Source: Luteimonas galliterrae (lineage in GTDB: Bacteria > Pseudomonadota > Gammaproteobacteria > Xanthomonadales > Xanthomonadaceae). Taken from it: a DNA stretch of 64,000 bases. The stretch is from the NCBI RefSeq assembly GCF_023374055.1, contig NZ_JAMBEP010000001.1:620001-684000 (forward strand). Direction: 5' to 3'. A program made the position numbers and the translations under genes. Positions 1-9,207 of the stretch are shown piece after piece. Within the stretch, counting starts at the first letter, position 1; the number at the start of each line of letters is the position of its first letter. The notes under the pieces were generated by a model. It was not told where the DNA came from, did no database searches, and was given only the letters and a program-made list of their open reading frames with translations.

Positions 1-690
1 GTGCTGATTTCCACCGACAAGGCGGTGGACCCGGCGAACGTACTCGGCGCCAGCAAGCGCCTGGCCGAAATGGTCTGCCAGGCCATGGCGGTCCAGCGCA
101 GCACGCATTTCGTGACGGTGCGCTTCGGCAATGTGCTCGATTCCGCCGGCAGCGTAGTGCCGTTGTTCCGCGAACAGATCCGCGCCGGCGGCCCGGTCAC
201 GGTCACCGACGCCGAAGTCACGCGCTACTTCATGACGATCCCGGAAGCCTGCCAGCTGATCCTGCAGGCCGCCGCGATCGGCTCGCACGACGCCATCTAT
301 ACGCTGGACATGGGCGAGCCGGTGCCGATCCGCCTGCTGGCCGAGCAGATGATCCGCCTGGCCGGCAAGCAGCCGGGCAGGGACATCGCCATCGTCTACA
401 CCGGCCTGCGCCCCGGCGAGAAACTGCACGAGACGCTGTTCCATGCCGACGAGCGCTATCGGCAGACCGCGCATCCCAAGATCCTGCAGGCCGAGGCGCG
501 CAGCGTCGTGTCCGAGCAGGTGCTGGGCACGTTGCGCGGCATGCGCGAGGCTTGCGCGCGCTACGACCAGGCTGCGCTCGGCGACGCCTTGCAACTGGCC
601 GTGCCCGAGTTCCTGCCGGCCGACGAGCCGCAGGAGCAGCATGTGGCCACCATCGTCCGTTTCCCGGCGCGCGATTCGCGGAGGATTTGA
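1..690 (+). CDS. NDP-sugar dehydratase/epimerase, WbpM/CapD/FlaA1 type, C-terminal part (5' end outside window)
   Basis: The frame is open from the first base, so only the last 229 codons are seen. The motif STDKAVDPANVLGASKR (residues 4-20) is the hallmark of the short-chain dehydrogenase domain of WbpM/CapD/PglF proteins. It is followed by RFGNVLDSAGSVVPLF, TRYFMTIPEA and GLRPGEKLHETL, all typical of the family. Members remove water from UDP-N-acetylhexosamine, giving precursors for O-antigen, capsule or glycan; full-length ones carry an N-terminal membrane region, which would lie before this window. The stop is 4 nt before the galU start, and the galU ribosome binding site (GGAGG) lies inside the last codons, so the two are co-translated. 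The exact sugar product cannot be told from this fragment. Confidence 0.9.
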   Translation: MLISTDKAVDPANVLGASKRLAEMVCQAMAVQRSTHFVTVRFGNVLDSAGSVVPLFREQIRAGGPVTVTDAEVTRYFMTIPEACQLILQAAAIGSHDAIYTLDMGEPVPIRLLAEQMIRLAGKQPGRDIAIVYTGLRPGEKLHETLFHADERYRQTAHPKILQAEARSVVSEQVLGTLRGMREACARYDQAALGDALQLAVPEFLPADEPQEQHVATIVRFPARDSRRI

Positions 691-694
691 AGCA

Positions 695-1591
695 GTGCGA
701 CGTATCCGTAAGGCGGTATTCCCGGTGGCCGGCCATGGCACGCGTTTTCTCCCGGCCACCAAGACGGTTCCGAAGGAAATGCTGCCGATCGTCGACCGTC
801 CGCTGATCCAGTACGCGGTCGACGAAGCGATCGAAGCCGGCTGCGACACGCTGATTTTCGTCACCAATCGCTACAAGCATGCGGTAGCGGATTATTTCGA
901 CAAGGCCTACGAGCTCGAGCACAAGCTCGAGAAGGCCGGCAAGCACGAGCAACTCGACCTGATCCGCAATGTGCTGCCCGAAGGCGTGCGTGCGGTGTTC
1001 GTGACCCAGACCGAAGCGCTGGGCCTGGGCCATGCCGTGCTGTGCGCGAAGCCGATCGTCGGCGACGAGCCTTTCGCGGTCGTGCTGCCCGACGACCTCA
1101 TCTGGAACCGTGGTCCAGGCGCGCTCAAGCAGATGGCAGACCTGGCCGAGTCCAGCGGCGCCAGCGTGATCGCCACGCAGAACGTGCCGCGAGACCAGAC
1201 CGGCAGCTACGGTATCGTCGCCACCGACAGTTTTTCCGGCCGCGCCGGCCGCATTACCGGTATGGTCGAGAAACCGGACCCCGAAGACGCGCCGAGCACG
1301 CTGGCGGTGGTCGGGCGCTACATCCTTTCGGGCAGCATCTTCGACCTGCTGGAGAAGACCACGCCCGGCGCGGGCGGCGAGATCCAGCTGACCGACGCCA
1401 TTTCCACACTGCTGGCGCAGGAGCCGGTGCTGGCTTACCGCTTCCAGGGCACGCGTTTCGATTGCGGCACGCACCTGGGCCTGATCGAAGCCACCATCCG
1501 CTACGCGCTGGACCACGAGAAGCTCAGCGATGCGGCTGCGCAGCTGATGCAAAACGCGCTGAAGGAACTGGGCGTCATCGAGCTGGAGTGA
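695..1591 (+). CDS. galU: UTP--glucose-1-phosphate uridylyltransferase GalU
   Basis: Makes UDP-glucose from UTP and glucose-1-phosphate for surface polysaccharide synthesis in the cytoplasm. From the GTG at 695 the protein is 298 residues, the usual GalU length, beginning MRRIRKAVFPVAGHGTRFLP. The nucleotide-binding segment GHGTRFLPATKTVPKEM with the catalytic-type basic residues, VLPDDLIW and the FDCGTHLGLIEA end are all GalU features. The frame is open further upstream, to 443, but that part only shadows the preceding gene. The GTG is chosen because GGAGG at 680-684 is well spaced and the conserved N-terminus begins there. It sits directly behind the nucleotide-sugar dehydratase gene, fitting a polysaccharide precursor operon. 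Confidence 0.96.
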   Translation: MRRIRKAVFPVAGHGTRFLPATKTVPKEMLPIVDRPLIQYAVDEAIEAGCDTLIFVTNRYKHAVADYFDKAYELEHKLEKAGKHEQLDLIRNVLPEGVRAVFVTQTEALGLGHAVLCAKPIVGDEPFAVVLPDDLIWNRGPGALKQMADLAESSGASVIATQNVPRDQTGSYGIVATDSFSGRAGRITGMVEKPDPEDAPSTLAVVGRYILSGSIFDLLEKTTPGAGGEIQLTDAISTLLAQEPVLAYRFQGTRFDCGTHLGLIEATIRYALDHEKLSDAAAQLMQNALKELGVIELE

Positions 1592-1597
1592 GGCGCG

Positions 1598-1933
1598 ATG
1601 GCGGAACCGATCGAGTGGGCAGATTTCGAGAAGGTGCTGATCTGCGCCGGTACGGTGCTGAAGGCCGAAGAGTTTCCCGAGGCGCGCAAGCCTGCGTGGA
1701 AGCTCTGGGTCGATTTCGGTCCGTTCGGAATCAAGAAGACCAGCGCGCAGATCAAGGCACTTTACGGCGCCGATGAGCTGGTCGGCCGTCAGGTCGTCGG
1801 CGTGATCAATTTTCCGCCCAAGCAGGTCGGGCCTTTCGTATCGGAGTTCCTGTTGACGGGGTTTCCGACGGAGGAGGGCGTGGTGCTGACCGCGATCGAG
1901 CGGCCAGTGCCGAACGGCGCCCGGCTGGCGTAG
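1598..1933 (+). CDS. csaA: CsaA-type tRNA-binding domain protein
   Basis: A 111-residue protein made only of a tRNA-binding OB fold, as in CsaA (family length about 110). Diagnostic stretches are RKPAWKLWVDFGPFGIKKTSAQI and VVGVINFPPKQVGPFVSEFL. Homologues bind tRNA and have been described as export-related chaperones; the physiological role is not settled. It starts 7 nt after galU and probably shares its transcript. The TAG stop codon is part of the left arm of a palindromic repeat (1931-2017), so the repeat lies against or within the 3' end of the gene. Confidence 0.9.
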   Translation: MAEPIEWADFEKVLICAGTVLKAEEFPEARKPAWKLWVDFGPFGIKKTSAQIKALYGADELVGRQVVGVINFPPKQVGPFVSEFLLTGFPTEEGVVLTAIERPVPNGARLA

Positions 1934-2017
1934 CCCGGGTGGAGCCGCAGGCGATAGCAGGGGGCCTTTCACGGGCGAGACAAAAGCCCCGGGTATCGCT
2001 TCGCTCCACCCGGGCTA
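1931..2017. repeat. Palindromic intergenic repeat, CCCGGGTGGAGC family
   Basis: The arms TAGCCCGGGTGGAGC (1931-1945) and GCTCCACCCGGGCTA (2003-2017) are exact inverted copies, 15 bp each, with a partly complementary interior (GCGATA and TATCGC). The element provides the csaA stop codon and could fold in RNA downstream of the gene. Confidence 0.85.
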
Positions 2018-2034
2018 CGTTTCTGGGCAGCTCT

Positions 2035-2113
2035 TGTGGGAGCGGCTTCAGCCGCGAGCTCTTCTTATCCGCAGCCGTGATTAAAAAAGCTCGCGGCTGA
2101 AGCCGCTCCCACA
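2035..2113. repeat. REP-like doublet, GTGGGAGCGGCTTCAGCCGCGAGCT family
   Basis: Two inverted copies of a roughly 25-bp unit (TGTGGGAGCGGCTTCAGCCG and its complement) separated by about 25 nt. Each unit has its own small palindrome (CGGCTTCAGCCG). Three further copies lie at 3389, 32450 and 36064. It sits between csaA and the convergent thiolase gene. Confidence 0.9.
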
Positions 2114-2159
2114 AAGCCAAAGTAGCGGAGCAAGCTCCGCTCTACACAAGCGAGGGCGA

Positions 2160-3365
2160 TTACAACGCTTCGAAAATGCCTGCTGCACCCATGCCGGTGC
2201 CGATGCACATCGTCACCATGCCGTACTTCAACTGATGGCGTCGCAAGCCGTGGACGATGGTCGCAGTGCGCACCGCGCCGGTTGCGCCGAGCGGATGGCC
2301 TAGCGCGATGGCGCCGCCGAGCGGATTGACCTTCGAGGGATCCAGCCCGCTGTCGCGGATCACCGCCAGCGCCTGCGCAGCGAAGGCTTCGTTGAGTTCG
2401 ATCCAGTCGATCTGATCTTTCGTCAAGCCGGCTTGTTTCAAGGCTTTCGGGATGGCCGCGATCGGGCCGATGCCCATCACTTCCGGACGCACGCCGGCGA
2501 CCGAGAACGAAACGAAGCGCGCCAGCGGGGTCAGGCCGTAATCCTTGATCGCTTGTTCCGAAGCCAGCAGCACGCCGGCCGCGCCGTCGCTCATCTGCGA
2601 GGAATTGCCGGCGGTGACGGTTCCGCCGAATTGGCCGTTACGGAACACCGGACGCAGCTTTGCGAGCCCGTCGGCGGAACTGTCGGGGCGCGGGCCTTCG
2701 TCGTTTTCGACGAGTTGCTTGCGCAATTGCACGACGTTGCCGACCAGATCCGGCACATGCGAAACCACTTCGTATGGCGTGATCTCGCTCTTGAATTCGC
2801 CAGCCCGGATCGCCGCGATCGCCTTCTGGTGCGAGGCTAGCGCGAACGCGTCCTGGTCCTCGCGAGAAACCTTCCATTCCTCGGCGACTTTCTCGGCGGT
2901 GATGCCCATGCCGTAAGCGATGGCGACGTGGTCGTCGTTGAACACGGCCGGGCTCAGCGCGACCTTGTTGCCCATCATCGGCACCATCGACATCGATTCG
3001 GTGCCGCCGGCCAGCACCAGGTCGGCGTTGCCGAGCCTGATCTGGTCGGCCGCCAGCGCCACGGCCTGCAGTCCGGACGAGCAGAAGCGGTTGATGGTCT
3101 GCGCCGCGACCGTATCGGGCAGGCCGGCCAGCAGCACGCCGATGCGCGCCACGTTCATGCCTTGCTCGCCTTCGGGCATGGCGCAGCCGATGATCGCGTC
3201 CTCGATGCGGCTCACGTCGATGCCCGGCGCCTGCGCGATCACGGCTTTCAACACATGCGCCAACATGTCGTCCGGACGGGTGTTGCGGAATACGCCCTTG
3301 GGCGCCTTGCCGACGGGCGTGCGGGTGGCGGCGACGATGTAGGCGTCTTGGATTTGGCGGGTCAT
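2160..3365 (-). CDS. Acetyl-CoA C-acyltransferase (3-ketoacyl-CoA thiolase), FadA/FadI-like
   Basis: A 401-residue thiolase that cleaves 3-ketoacyl-CoA with CoA in the last step of fatty acid beta-oxidation. The active cysteine lies in NRFCSSGLQ (Cys95), the catalytic histidine in GHPLGATGA (His357) and the second cysteine in MCIGTGMGAAG (Cys387), in the normal order and spacing. It is the downstream gene of a two-gene unit: the dehydrogenase/hydratase fusion ends 109 nt upstream, with a REP doublet between. A biosynthetic acetoacetyl-CoA thiolase is a less likely alternative because of the neighbour. Confidence 0.93.
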   Translation of the reverse strand: MTRQIQDAYIVAATRTPVGKAPKGVFRNTRPDDMLAHVLKAVIAQAPGIDVSRIEDAIIGCAMPEGEQGMNVARIGVLLAGLPDTVAAQTINRFCSSGLQAVALAADQIRLGNADLVLAGGTESMSMVPMMGNKVALSPAVFNDDHVAIAYGMGITAEKVAEEWKVSREDQDAFALASHQKAIAAIRAGEFKSEITPYEVVSHVPDLVGNVVQLRKQLVENDEGPRPDSSADGLAKLRPVFRNGQFGGTVTAGNSSQMSDGAAGVLLASEQAIKDYGLTPLARFVSFSVAGVRPEVMGIGPIAAIPKALKQAGLTKDQIDWIELNEAFAAQALAVIRDSGLDPSKVNPLGGAIALGHPLGATGAVRTATIVHGLRRHQLKYGMVTMCIGTGMGAAGIFEAL

Positions 3366-3388
3366 GGCATTTCTCGAATGAGGCTCTT

Positions 3389-3464
3389 TGTGGGAGCGGC
3401 TTTAGCCGCGAGCTTTCTGTTTCCGACGATGTGGGAAAAGCTCGCGGCTAAAGCCGCTCCCACA
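3389..3464. repeat. REP-like doublet, GTGGGAGCGGCTT(T)AGCCGCGAGCT family
   Basis: Inverted pair TGTGGGAGCGGCTTTAGCCG / CGGCTAAAGCCGCTCCCACA with about 25 nt between the arms. It lies between the two genes of the beta-oxidation operon, where such hairpins can affect mRNA stability or the ratio of the two products. Confidence 0.9.
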
Positions 3465-3474
3465 AGGTCATGCA

Positions 3475-5862
3475 TTAATTTCGCAGCGGCTTGCCGGTCT
3501 TGAGCATGTGCGCGATGCGTTCCTGCGTCTTGGGCTGCTGCGCCAACTCGACGAAGTGCTTGCGTTCCAGCGCCAGCAGCCATTCCTCGTCCACCAGCGC
3601 ACCGCGGTCGATCTCGCCGCCGCACAGCACGGTGGCGATGCGGGTGGCGATCTCGTAGTCGTATTCGCTGATGAAGCGGCCTTCGAGCATGTTGACCAGC
3701 ATCATCTTGAAGGTGGCGATGCCGACGTCGCCGGCGACCGCGACCCGGCGCGCAGGCAGCGGCGGACGGTAGCCGCTTTCGGCCAACGCCATTACTTGTT
3801 GTTTCGCGACGTACAGAAGCTCGTAGGCGTTGAACACCACTTTGTCGGTGTCGCGCAGCAGGCCCAGTTCCTGCGCTTCGACCGCGGAAGTGGACACCTT
3901 CCCCATCGCCACGGTCTCGAAATAACGCTTGAGCTGGGCGAACACGTCGCCGCCCGGACCCGCGGCATGCGAAGCGCGCACCGCGATTTCCTTCAAGCCG
4001 CCGCCCGCGGGCAGCAGACCGACGCCGGCTTCGACCAGGCCGATATAGCTTTCCAGGCCGGCGACGGTTTTCGCGCTGTGCATCTGGAATTCGCAACCGC
4101 CGCCCAACGCCAGGCCGCGCACTGCGGCCACTACCGGCACCAACGAATATTTGATGCGCTGACTGGTGGCCTGGAAGTTGGCGACCATCGCTTCGAAGCC
4201 TTTCACGTCGCCTGCCTGCAGCAGGCCGAGCGCGCCTGCGAGGTCCGCGCCGGCGGAAAAGGGCTCCTTGTGCTGCCAGATCACCAGGCCTTTGAAATCT
4301 TTCTCGGCGCGCGAAACGGCTTCCTGCAATCCGTTCAACACGTGGTCCGAAACGGTATTCATCTTGGTCTTGAACGACACCACCGCGATGCCGTCGTTAT
4401 CCGTCCACATGCGGATGCCGTCGTTCTCGAACACCGTATCGCCTTGCGCGAACGACTCGCCCAGCAGCGGATCCGGGAAACGCTGGCGCTGGTAGACGGG
4501 CAGGGCGGAGCGCGGCAACTTGGCGTTCTTGACCGGGCTGTAACTGCCCTCGGCCGCATGCACGCCCTCGCGGCCGTCGAACACCCAGTCCGGCAGCGGC
4601 GCATTGCTCATCGCCTTGCCGGCGACGATGTCGTCGGCGATCCATTGCGCCACCTGCTTCCAGCCGGCGGCCTGCCAGGTCTCGAACGGTCCCAGCGACC
4701 AGCCGTAGCCCCAGCGGATGGCCAGGTCGACATCGCGGGCGGTCTCGGCGATGTCGGCGAGGTGGTAAGCGCTGTAATGGAACAGGTCGCGGAACACCGC
4801 CCACAGGAATTGCGCCTGCGGATGCTGGCTTTCGCGCAGCTTGGCGAACTTCTCGGCCGGGTTCTTGGTCTTCAGGATCTCGACGACTTCGGGTGACGCG
4901 GTGCCGGTGGCGACCCTGTAGTCCTGCGCCTTCAGGTCCAGCACCTGGATGTCCTTGCCGACCTTGCGGAAGATGCCCGCGCCGGTCTTCTGGCCCAGCG
5001 CGCCTTTGGCGATCAGCGCTTCGAGCCATTTCGGCGGCTGGAAGTATGGGTGCCAGGGATCGTCGGGCAGCGTGTCGGCCATGGTCTTGATGACGTGCGC
5101 CATCGTGTCCAGGCCGACCACGTCGGAAGTGCGGTACGTGGCCGACTTTGGCCGCCCGATCAGCGGGCCGGTGATCGCATCGGCTTCGTCGAAGCCCAGC
5201 TTGTACTCGGCGGTGTGGTGGGCCGTGGCCAGGATCGAGAACACGCCGATGCGGTTGCCGATGAAATTGGGCGTGTCCTTGGCGTAGACCACGCCCTTGC
5301 CGAGGGTTGTGGTCAGGAAGGTTTCAAGGCCGGCCAGCACGGACTTGTCGGTGGTTTTGGCCGGGATCAGTTCGGCCAGGTGCATATAGCGCGGCGGATT
5401 GAAGAAATGCACGCCGCAGAAGCGATGGCGCAGTTGCTCCGGCAGCACTTCGGCCAGCTTGTTGATGCCCAGGCCGGAGGTGTTGCTGGCCAGCACAGTG
5501 TGGTCGGCCACGAACGGCGCGATCTTCTTGTACAGCTCCTGCTTCCAGTCCATCCGTTCGGCGATGGCCTCGATGATCAGGTCGCAGCCGCGTAGTTGCT
5601 CCAGGCCGCTGTTGTCGTCGGCAGTGCCGTAATTGGCCGGGACGATCGCCTCGGCCAGCGACTTGCTGGCGAGTGGAGCAGGGCTGAGCTTGCCCAGATT
5701 GGCGATGGCTTTCAGCACGATGCCGTTCGGACCGCCTTCCTTCGCCGGCAGGTCGAACAGCACGGTGTCCACGCCTGCATTGGTCAGGTGGGCGGCGATC
5801 TGCGCGCCCATGACGCCGGCGCCGAGTACCGCGGCGCGGCGGACAAGCAATTTCTCAGACAT
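3475..5862 (-). CDS. 3-hydroxyacyl-CoA dehydrogenase / enoyl-CoA hydratase fusion protein
   Basis: A 795-residue multifunctional beta-oxidation protein. The N-terminal NAD-binding Rossmann motif LGAGVMGAQIAAHL (residues 13-26) and the segments SNTSGLGINKLAE, GVHFFNPPRYMHLAELI and DTPNFIGNRIG mark the 3-hydroxyacyl-CoA dehydrogenase. The C-terminal part has the crotonase signature (SAGADLAGAL, RGLALGGGCEFQMHS, VGLLPAGGG). The order dehydrogenase then hydratase is that of FadN-type proteins, opposite to E. coli FadB. With the thiolase downstream it covers the last three steps of the cycle. A TetR repressor gene follows upstream on the same strand, suggesting fatty-acid-responsive control. Confidence 0.93.
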   Translation of the reverse strand: MSEKLLVRRAAVLGAGVMGAQIAAHLTNAGVDTVLFDLPAKEGGPNGIVLKAIANLGKLSPAPLASKSLAEAIVPANYGTADDNSGLEQLRGCDLIIEAIAERMDWKQELYKKIAPFVADHTVLASNTSGLGINKLAEVLPEQLRHRFCGVHFFNPPRYMHLAELIPAKTTDKSVLAGLETFLTTTLGKGVVYAKDTPNFIGNRIGVFSILATAHHTAEYKLGFDEADAITGPLIGRPKSATYRTSDVVGLDTMAHVIKTMADTLPDDPWHPYFQPPKWLEALIAKGALGQKTGAGIFRKVGKDIQVLDLKAQDYRVATGTASPEVVEILKTKNPAEKFAKLRESQHPQAQFLWAVFRDLFHYSAYHLADIAETARDVDLAIRWGYGWSLGPFETWQAAGWKQVAQWIADDIVAGKAMSNAPLPDWVFDGREGVHAAEGSYSPVKNAKLPRSALPVYQRQRFPDPLLGESFAQGDTVFENDGIRMWTDNDGIAVVSFKTKMNTVSDHVLNGLQEAVSRAEKDFKGLVIWQHKEPFSAGADLAGALGLLQAGDVKGFEAMVANFQATSQRIKYSLVPVVAAVRGLALGGGCEFQMHSAKTVAGLESYIGLVEAGVGLLPAGGGLKEIAVRASHAAGPGGDVFAQLKRYFETVAMGKVSTSAVEAQELGLLRDTDKVVFNAYELLYVAKQQVMALAESGYRPPLPARRVAVAGDVGIATFKMMLVNMLEGRFISEYDYEIATRIATVLCGGEIDRGALVDEEWLLALERKHFVELAQQPKTQERIAHMLKTGKPLRN

Positions 5863-5921
5863 ATCCCGTAGATCCTTGGTTTTAATGGAAAGTCGGGTTG
5901 CGGAATCGGGCGCTGAAGGGA

Positions 5922-6539
5922 TCAGCCGCCCAGGCCGGCGGCCGCGAAACGGACCAGTTCGCGCGCCGCGCGCTGGCAGTGCGCCTGGTCGTTGCCGGCG
6001 CCCATGCGCTTGTTGTGGCCGAAGTCCGCCATGGCATAGGTGAGGGCTCCGGCGACGAAATCCAGGCGCCAGGCCAAGGTTTCGCGCGGCAGGTCGGGCA
6101 AGCAGGCGGCGACGGCCTTGGAGAATTCGCGCATCACGTGGCCGTAGTGCTCGGACACGAATTGGCGCAGGCGTTCGTCCTTTTCGGCATAGGCGCGGGC
6201 CAGCACGCGGACGAAGGCCGAGCCGCCCTGGCGATCCAGGCTCAAGGCCAGCGCAGGCTCGATGAAGGCGGCCAGCACGGCCTGCAGGTCGCTGGGGGAT
6301 TGTTCGCGAGCGTCTTTCAGCGCGCTCAGGCGTCGCTCGGACAGCTCGTCCAGGCGTCGCCGGAACACCTCGTTGATCAGGTTTTCCTTGCTGCCGAAGT
6401 GGTAGTTGACCGCGGCGATGTTGACATCCGCACGGCTGGTGACCTCGCGCAGCGACGTCCCGGCGAAACCCTGTTGCGCGAACAGCGATTCGGCTGCGCC
6501 GAGGATGCGGTCCTTGGTGTTGAAATTGGTGCCGGCCAT
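5922..6539 (-). CDS. TetR family transcriptional regulator, probably of fatty acid degradation
   Basis: 205 residues with an N-terminal TetR helix-turn-helix: KDRILGAAESLFAQQGFAGTS (9-29), then SLREVTSRADVNIAAVNYHF. The DVNIAAVNYHFGSKENL recognition helix resembles that of PsrA/FadR-type fatty acid regulators. It lies 59 bp upstream of the beta-oxidation fusion gene on the same strand. Its own upstream region (6544-6587) carries overlapping TTGA/TCAA palindromes, as expected for autoregulation. The ligand is inferred, not shown; long-chain acyl-CoA is the obvious candidate. Confidence 0.85.
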   Translation of the reverse strand: MAGTNFNTKDRILGAAESLFAQQGFAGTSLREVTSRADVNIAAVNYHFGSKENLINEVFRRRLDELSERRLSALKDAREQSPSDLQAVLAAFIEPALALSLDRQGGSAFVRVLARAYAEKDERLRQFVSEHYGHVMREFSKAVAACLPDLPRETLAWRLDFVAGALTYAMADFGHNKRMGAGNDQAHCQRAARELVRFAAAGLGG

Positions 6540-6543
6540 GGGC

Positions 6544-6587
6544 TCAATCCCCCGATTGAATTAGTCGATTCAAACGAATGATTGAAA
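6544..6587 (-). promoter_or_regulatory. Candidate TetR operator: overlapping TTGA/TCAA palindromes
   Basis: Immediately before the tetR start codon. TCAATC-cccc-GATTGA (6544-6559) is a perfect palindrome. TTGAAT-N6-ATTCAA (6556-6573) and TTCAA-N8-TTGAA (6569-6586) overlap it. Dyads of 15-18 bp are the usual size of TetR-family operators. That this regulator binds here is inference from position. Confidence 0.55.
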
Positions 6588-6784
6588 GATGCACGATCCG
6601 GGCCAAACGGTCAAGCGGCGAAAAACCGGCCACGCGGCGGTGTACGGCCGGTGACGCATCCGTTAAAATTCCCTTCGAAAGTGTGTCTAACCCCGCGTCC
6701 GCACGCGGATTTTCGTGATAACCTCGGGTTTCGTTCAGCTGCAAGGGGCCGCTGACGGGCCCACGCACCCTGGAGTTCATCCAC

Positions 6785-7210
6785 ATGGCGCTGGAGCGCA
6801 CCCTGTCGATCGTCAAACCCGATGCCGTCGCCAAGAACGTCGTCGGCGAAATCTATTCGCGTTTCGAAAAAGCCGGCCTGAAGATCGCGGCGGCTAAGAT
6901 GAAGCACCTGTCGCGCAAAGAAGCCGAAGGTTTCTATGCGGTGCACCGCGAGCGTCCGTTCTTCAACGCGCTCGTCGAATTCATGTCGTCCGGCCCGGTG
7001 ATGATCCAGGTGCTGGAAGGCGAAGGCGCCGTGCTCAAGAACCGCGAGCTGATGGGCGCCACCAATCCGAAGGACGCAGCGCCGGGCACGATTCGCGCCG
7101 ACTTCGCCGATTCGATCGATGCGAACGCCGTGCACGGTTCGGACGCCGCGGAAACCGCTGCGGTCGAGATCGCGTACTTCTTCCCGTCCACCGACGTGTA
7201 CGCGCGCTGA
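6785..7210 (+). CDS. ndk: Nucleoside diphosphate kinase
   Basis: 141 residues, the standard Ndk length. It transfers the gamma phosphate of ATP to NDPs through a phosphohistidine. Lys11 in SIVKPDAV and the active His117 in NAVHGSD are present, as is the RPFF segment. TGGAG at 6770-6774 serves as ribosome binding site. It begins the block ndk-rlmN-pilF-rodZ, and its TGA overlaps the ATG of an eight-codon reading frame leading into rlmN. Confidence 0.97.
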   Translation: MALERTLSIVKPDAVAKNVVGEIYSRFEKAGLKIAAAKMKHLSRKEAEGFYAVHRERPFFNALVEFMSSGPVMIQVLEGEGAVLKNRELMGATNPKDAAPGTIRADFADSIDANAVHGSDAAETAAVEIAYFFPSTDVYAR

Positions 7211-7232
7211 TGAACCTGTTGAACATGCTGAA

Positions 7233-7236
<4 letters not shown>
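7210..7236 (+). CDS. Possible eight-codon coupling ORF between ndk and rlmN
   Basis: ATG at 7210 overlaps the ndk TGA (TGATG). It reads MNLLNMLK and stops at a TGA (7234-7236) that overlaps the rlmN GTG (GTGA). No separate ribosome binding site stands before the rlmN GTG, so ribosomes could pass from ndk to rlmN through it. This may be chance; no peptide function is claimed. Confidence 0.3.
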
Positions 7237-8388
<1,152 letters not shown>

Positions 8389-8402
<14 letters not shown>

Positions 8403-9207
8403 CGCCGGCCTGATCCTGCTCCTCACCGCGACGGCGTTGCCGGCGTGCAGCCGACTGACGTTCGTCAAACCCGACTACAGCAAGACCGAATACAAGCAGA
8501 CCCAGGACCCGGTGGTCGCGCACGACAACGCCGCGGTCAAGGAGCGCATCGCCGCTCGCGAACGGATCGGCCTGGCCACCCACCGGCTGCAAAGCGGCGA
8601 CTGGGATTCGGCCGAACGCGAGGCGCGCGCCGCCCTCAAGCAGGATCCGCAGTCGATAGACGCCAACACCCTGCTGGCGGTCATCGAGAACCACCGCGGC
8701 CGCAGCGCCCAGGCCGGGGCCTACTACAAGCGGGCCGCCGAACTGGCGCCCACCGGTGGTCCCGAACTCAACAACTACGGCGCCTGGCTATGCGGCAACG
8801 GCCAGGCGGCCGAGTCGCTGGGCTGGTTCGACCGCGCCATTGCCGCGCCCAATTACGCGCGGGTGGACTCGGCGCTGGCCAATGCCGGCTCGTGCGCAGC
8901 CCAGGTCGGGCAGAGCGATCGCGCCGAGCGTTACCTGCGCCAGGCGATGCAGCGGGATCCGAAGAATTCGGTCGCCTTGGGTGCGATGGCCGAACTGGCC
9001 TATGCCCGAGGCGACTACTTCGAGGCGCGCGCGTTTTCCGAACGCAGGCTCGGCTCGGCGCCGGCAAACGCCTCGGCGCTGCTACTAGCGTCACAAATCG
9101 AAAATAAACTCGGCGACAGGGCCGCCGCCGATCGTTACGTTCGCCGGCTGAAGCAGGAGTTCCCTAAAGCCGGCGCCGCGAACGCTGTGGAAACCCGACA
9201 ACCATGA
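8389..9207 (+). CDS. pilF: Type IV pilus biogenesis/stability lipoprotein PilF (PilW), TPR protein
   Basis: 272 residues. A lipoprotein signal ends in LPAC with the modified Cys at residue 20. Successive tetratricopeptide units follow ([60 protein letters not shown] and others). PilF is the outer-membrane pilotin that brings the PilQ secretin to the outer membrane for type IV pili. Its place between rlmN and rodZ is the conserved order in xanthomonads and pseudomonads. It overlaps rlmN by 14 nt and rodZ by 4 nt (ATGA), so the three are translationally coupled. Confidence 0.93.

Noticed and set aside
230-1972. 580-codon minus-strand frame over galU
   Set aside because: Shadow of galU and its neighbours; no recognisable domain, and galU is certain.
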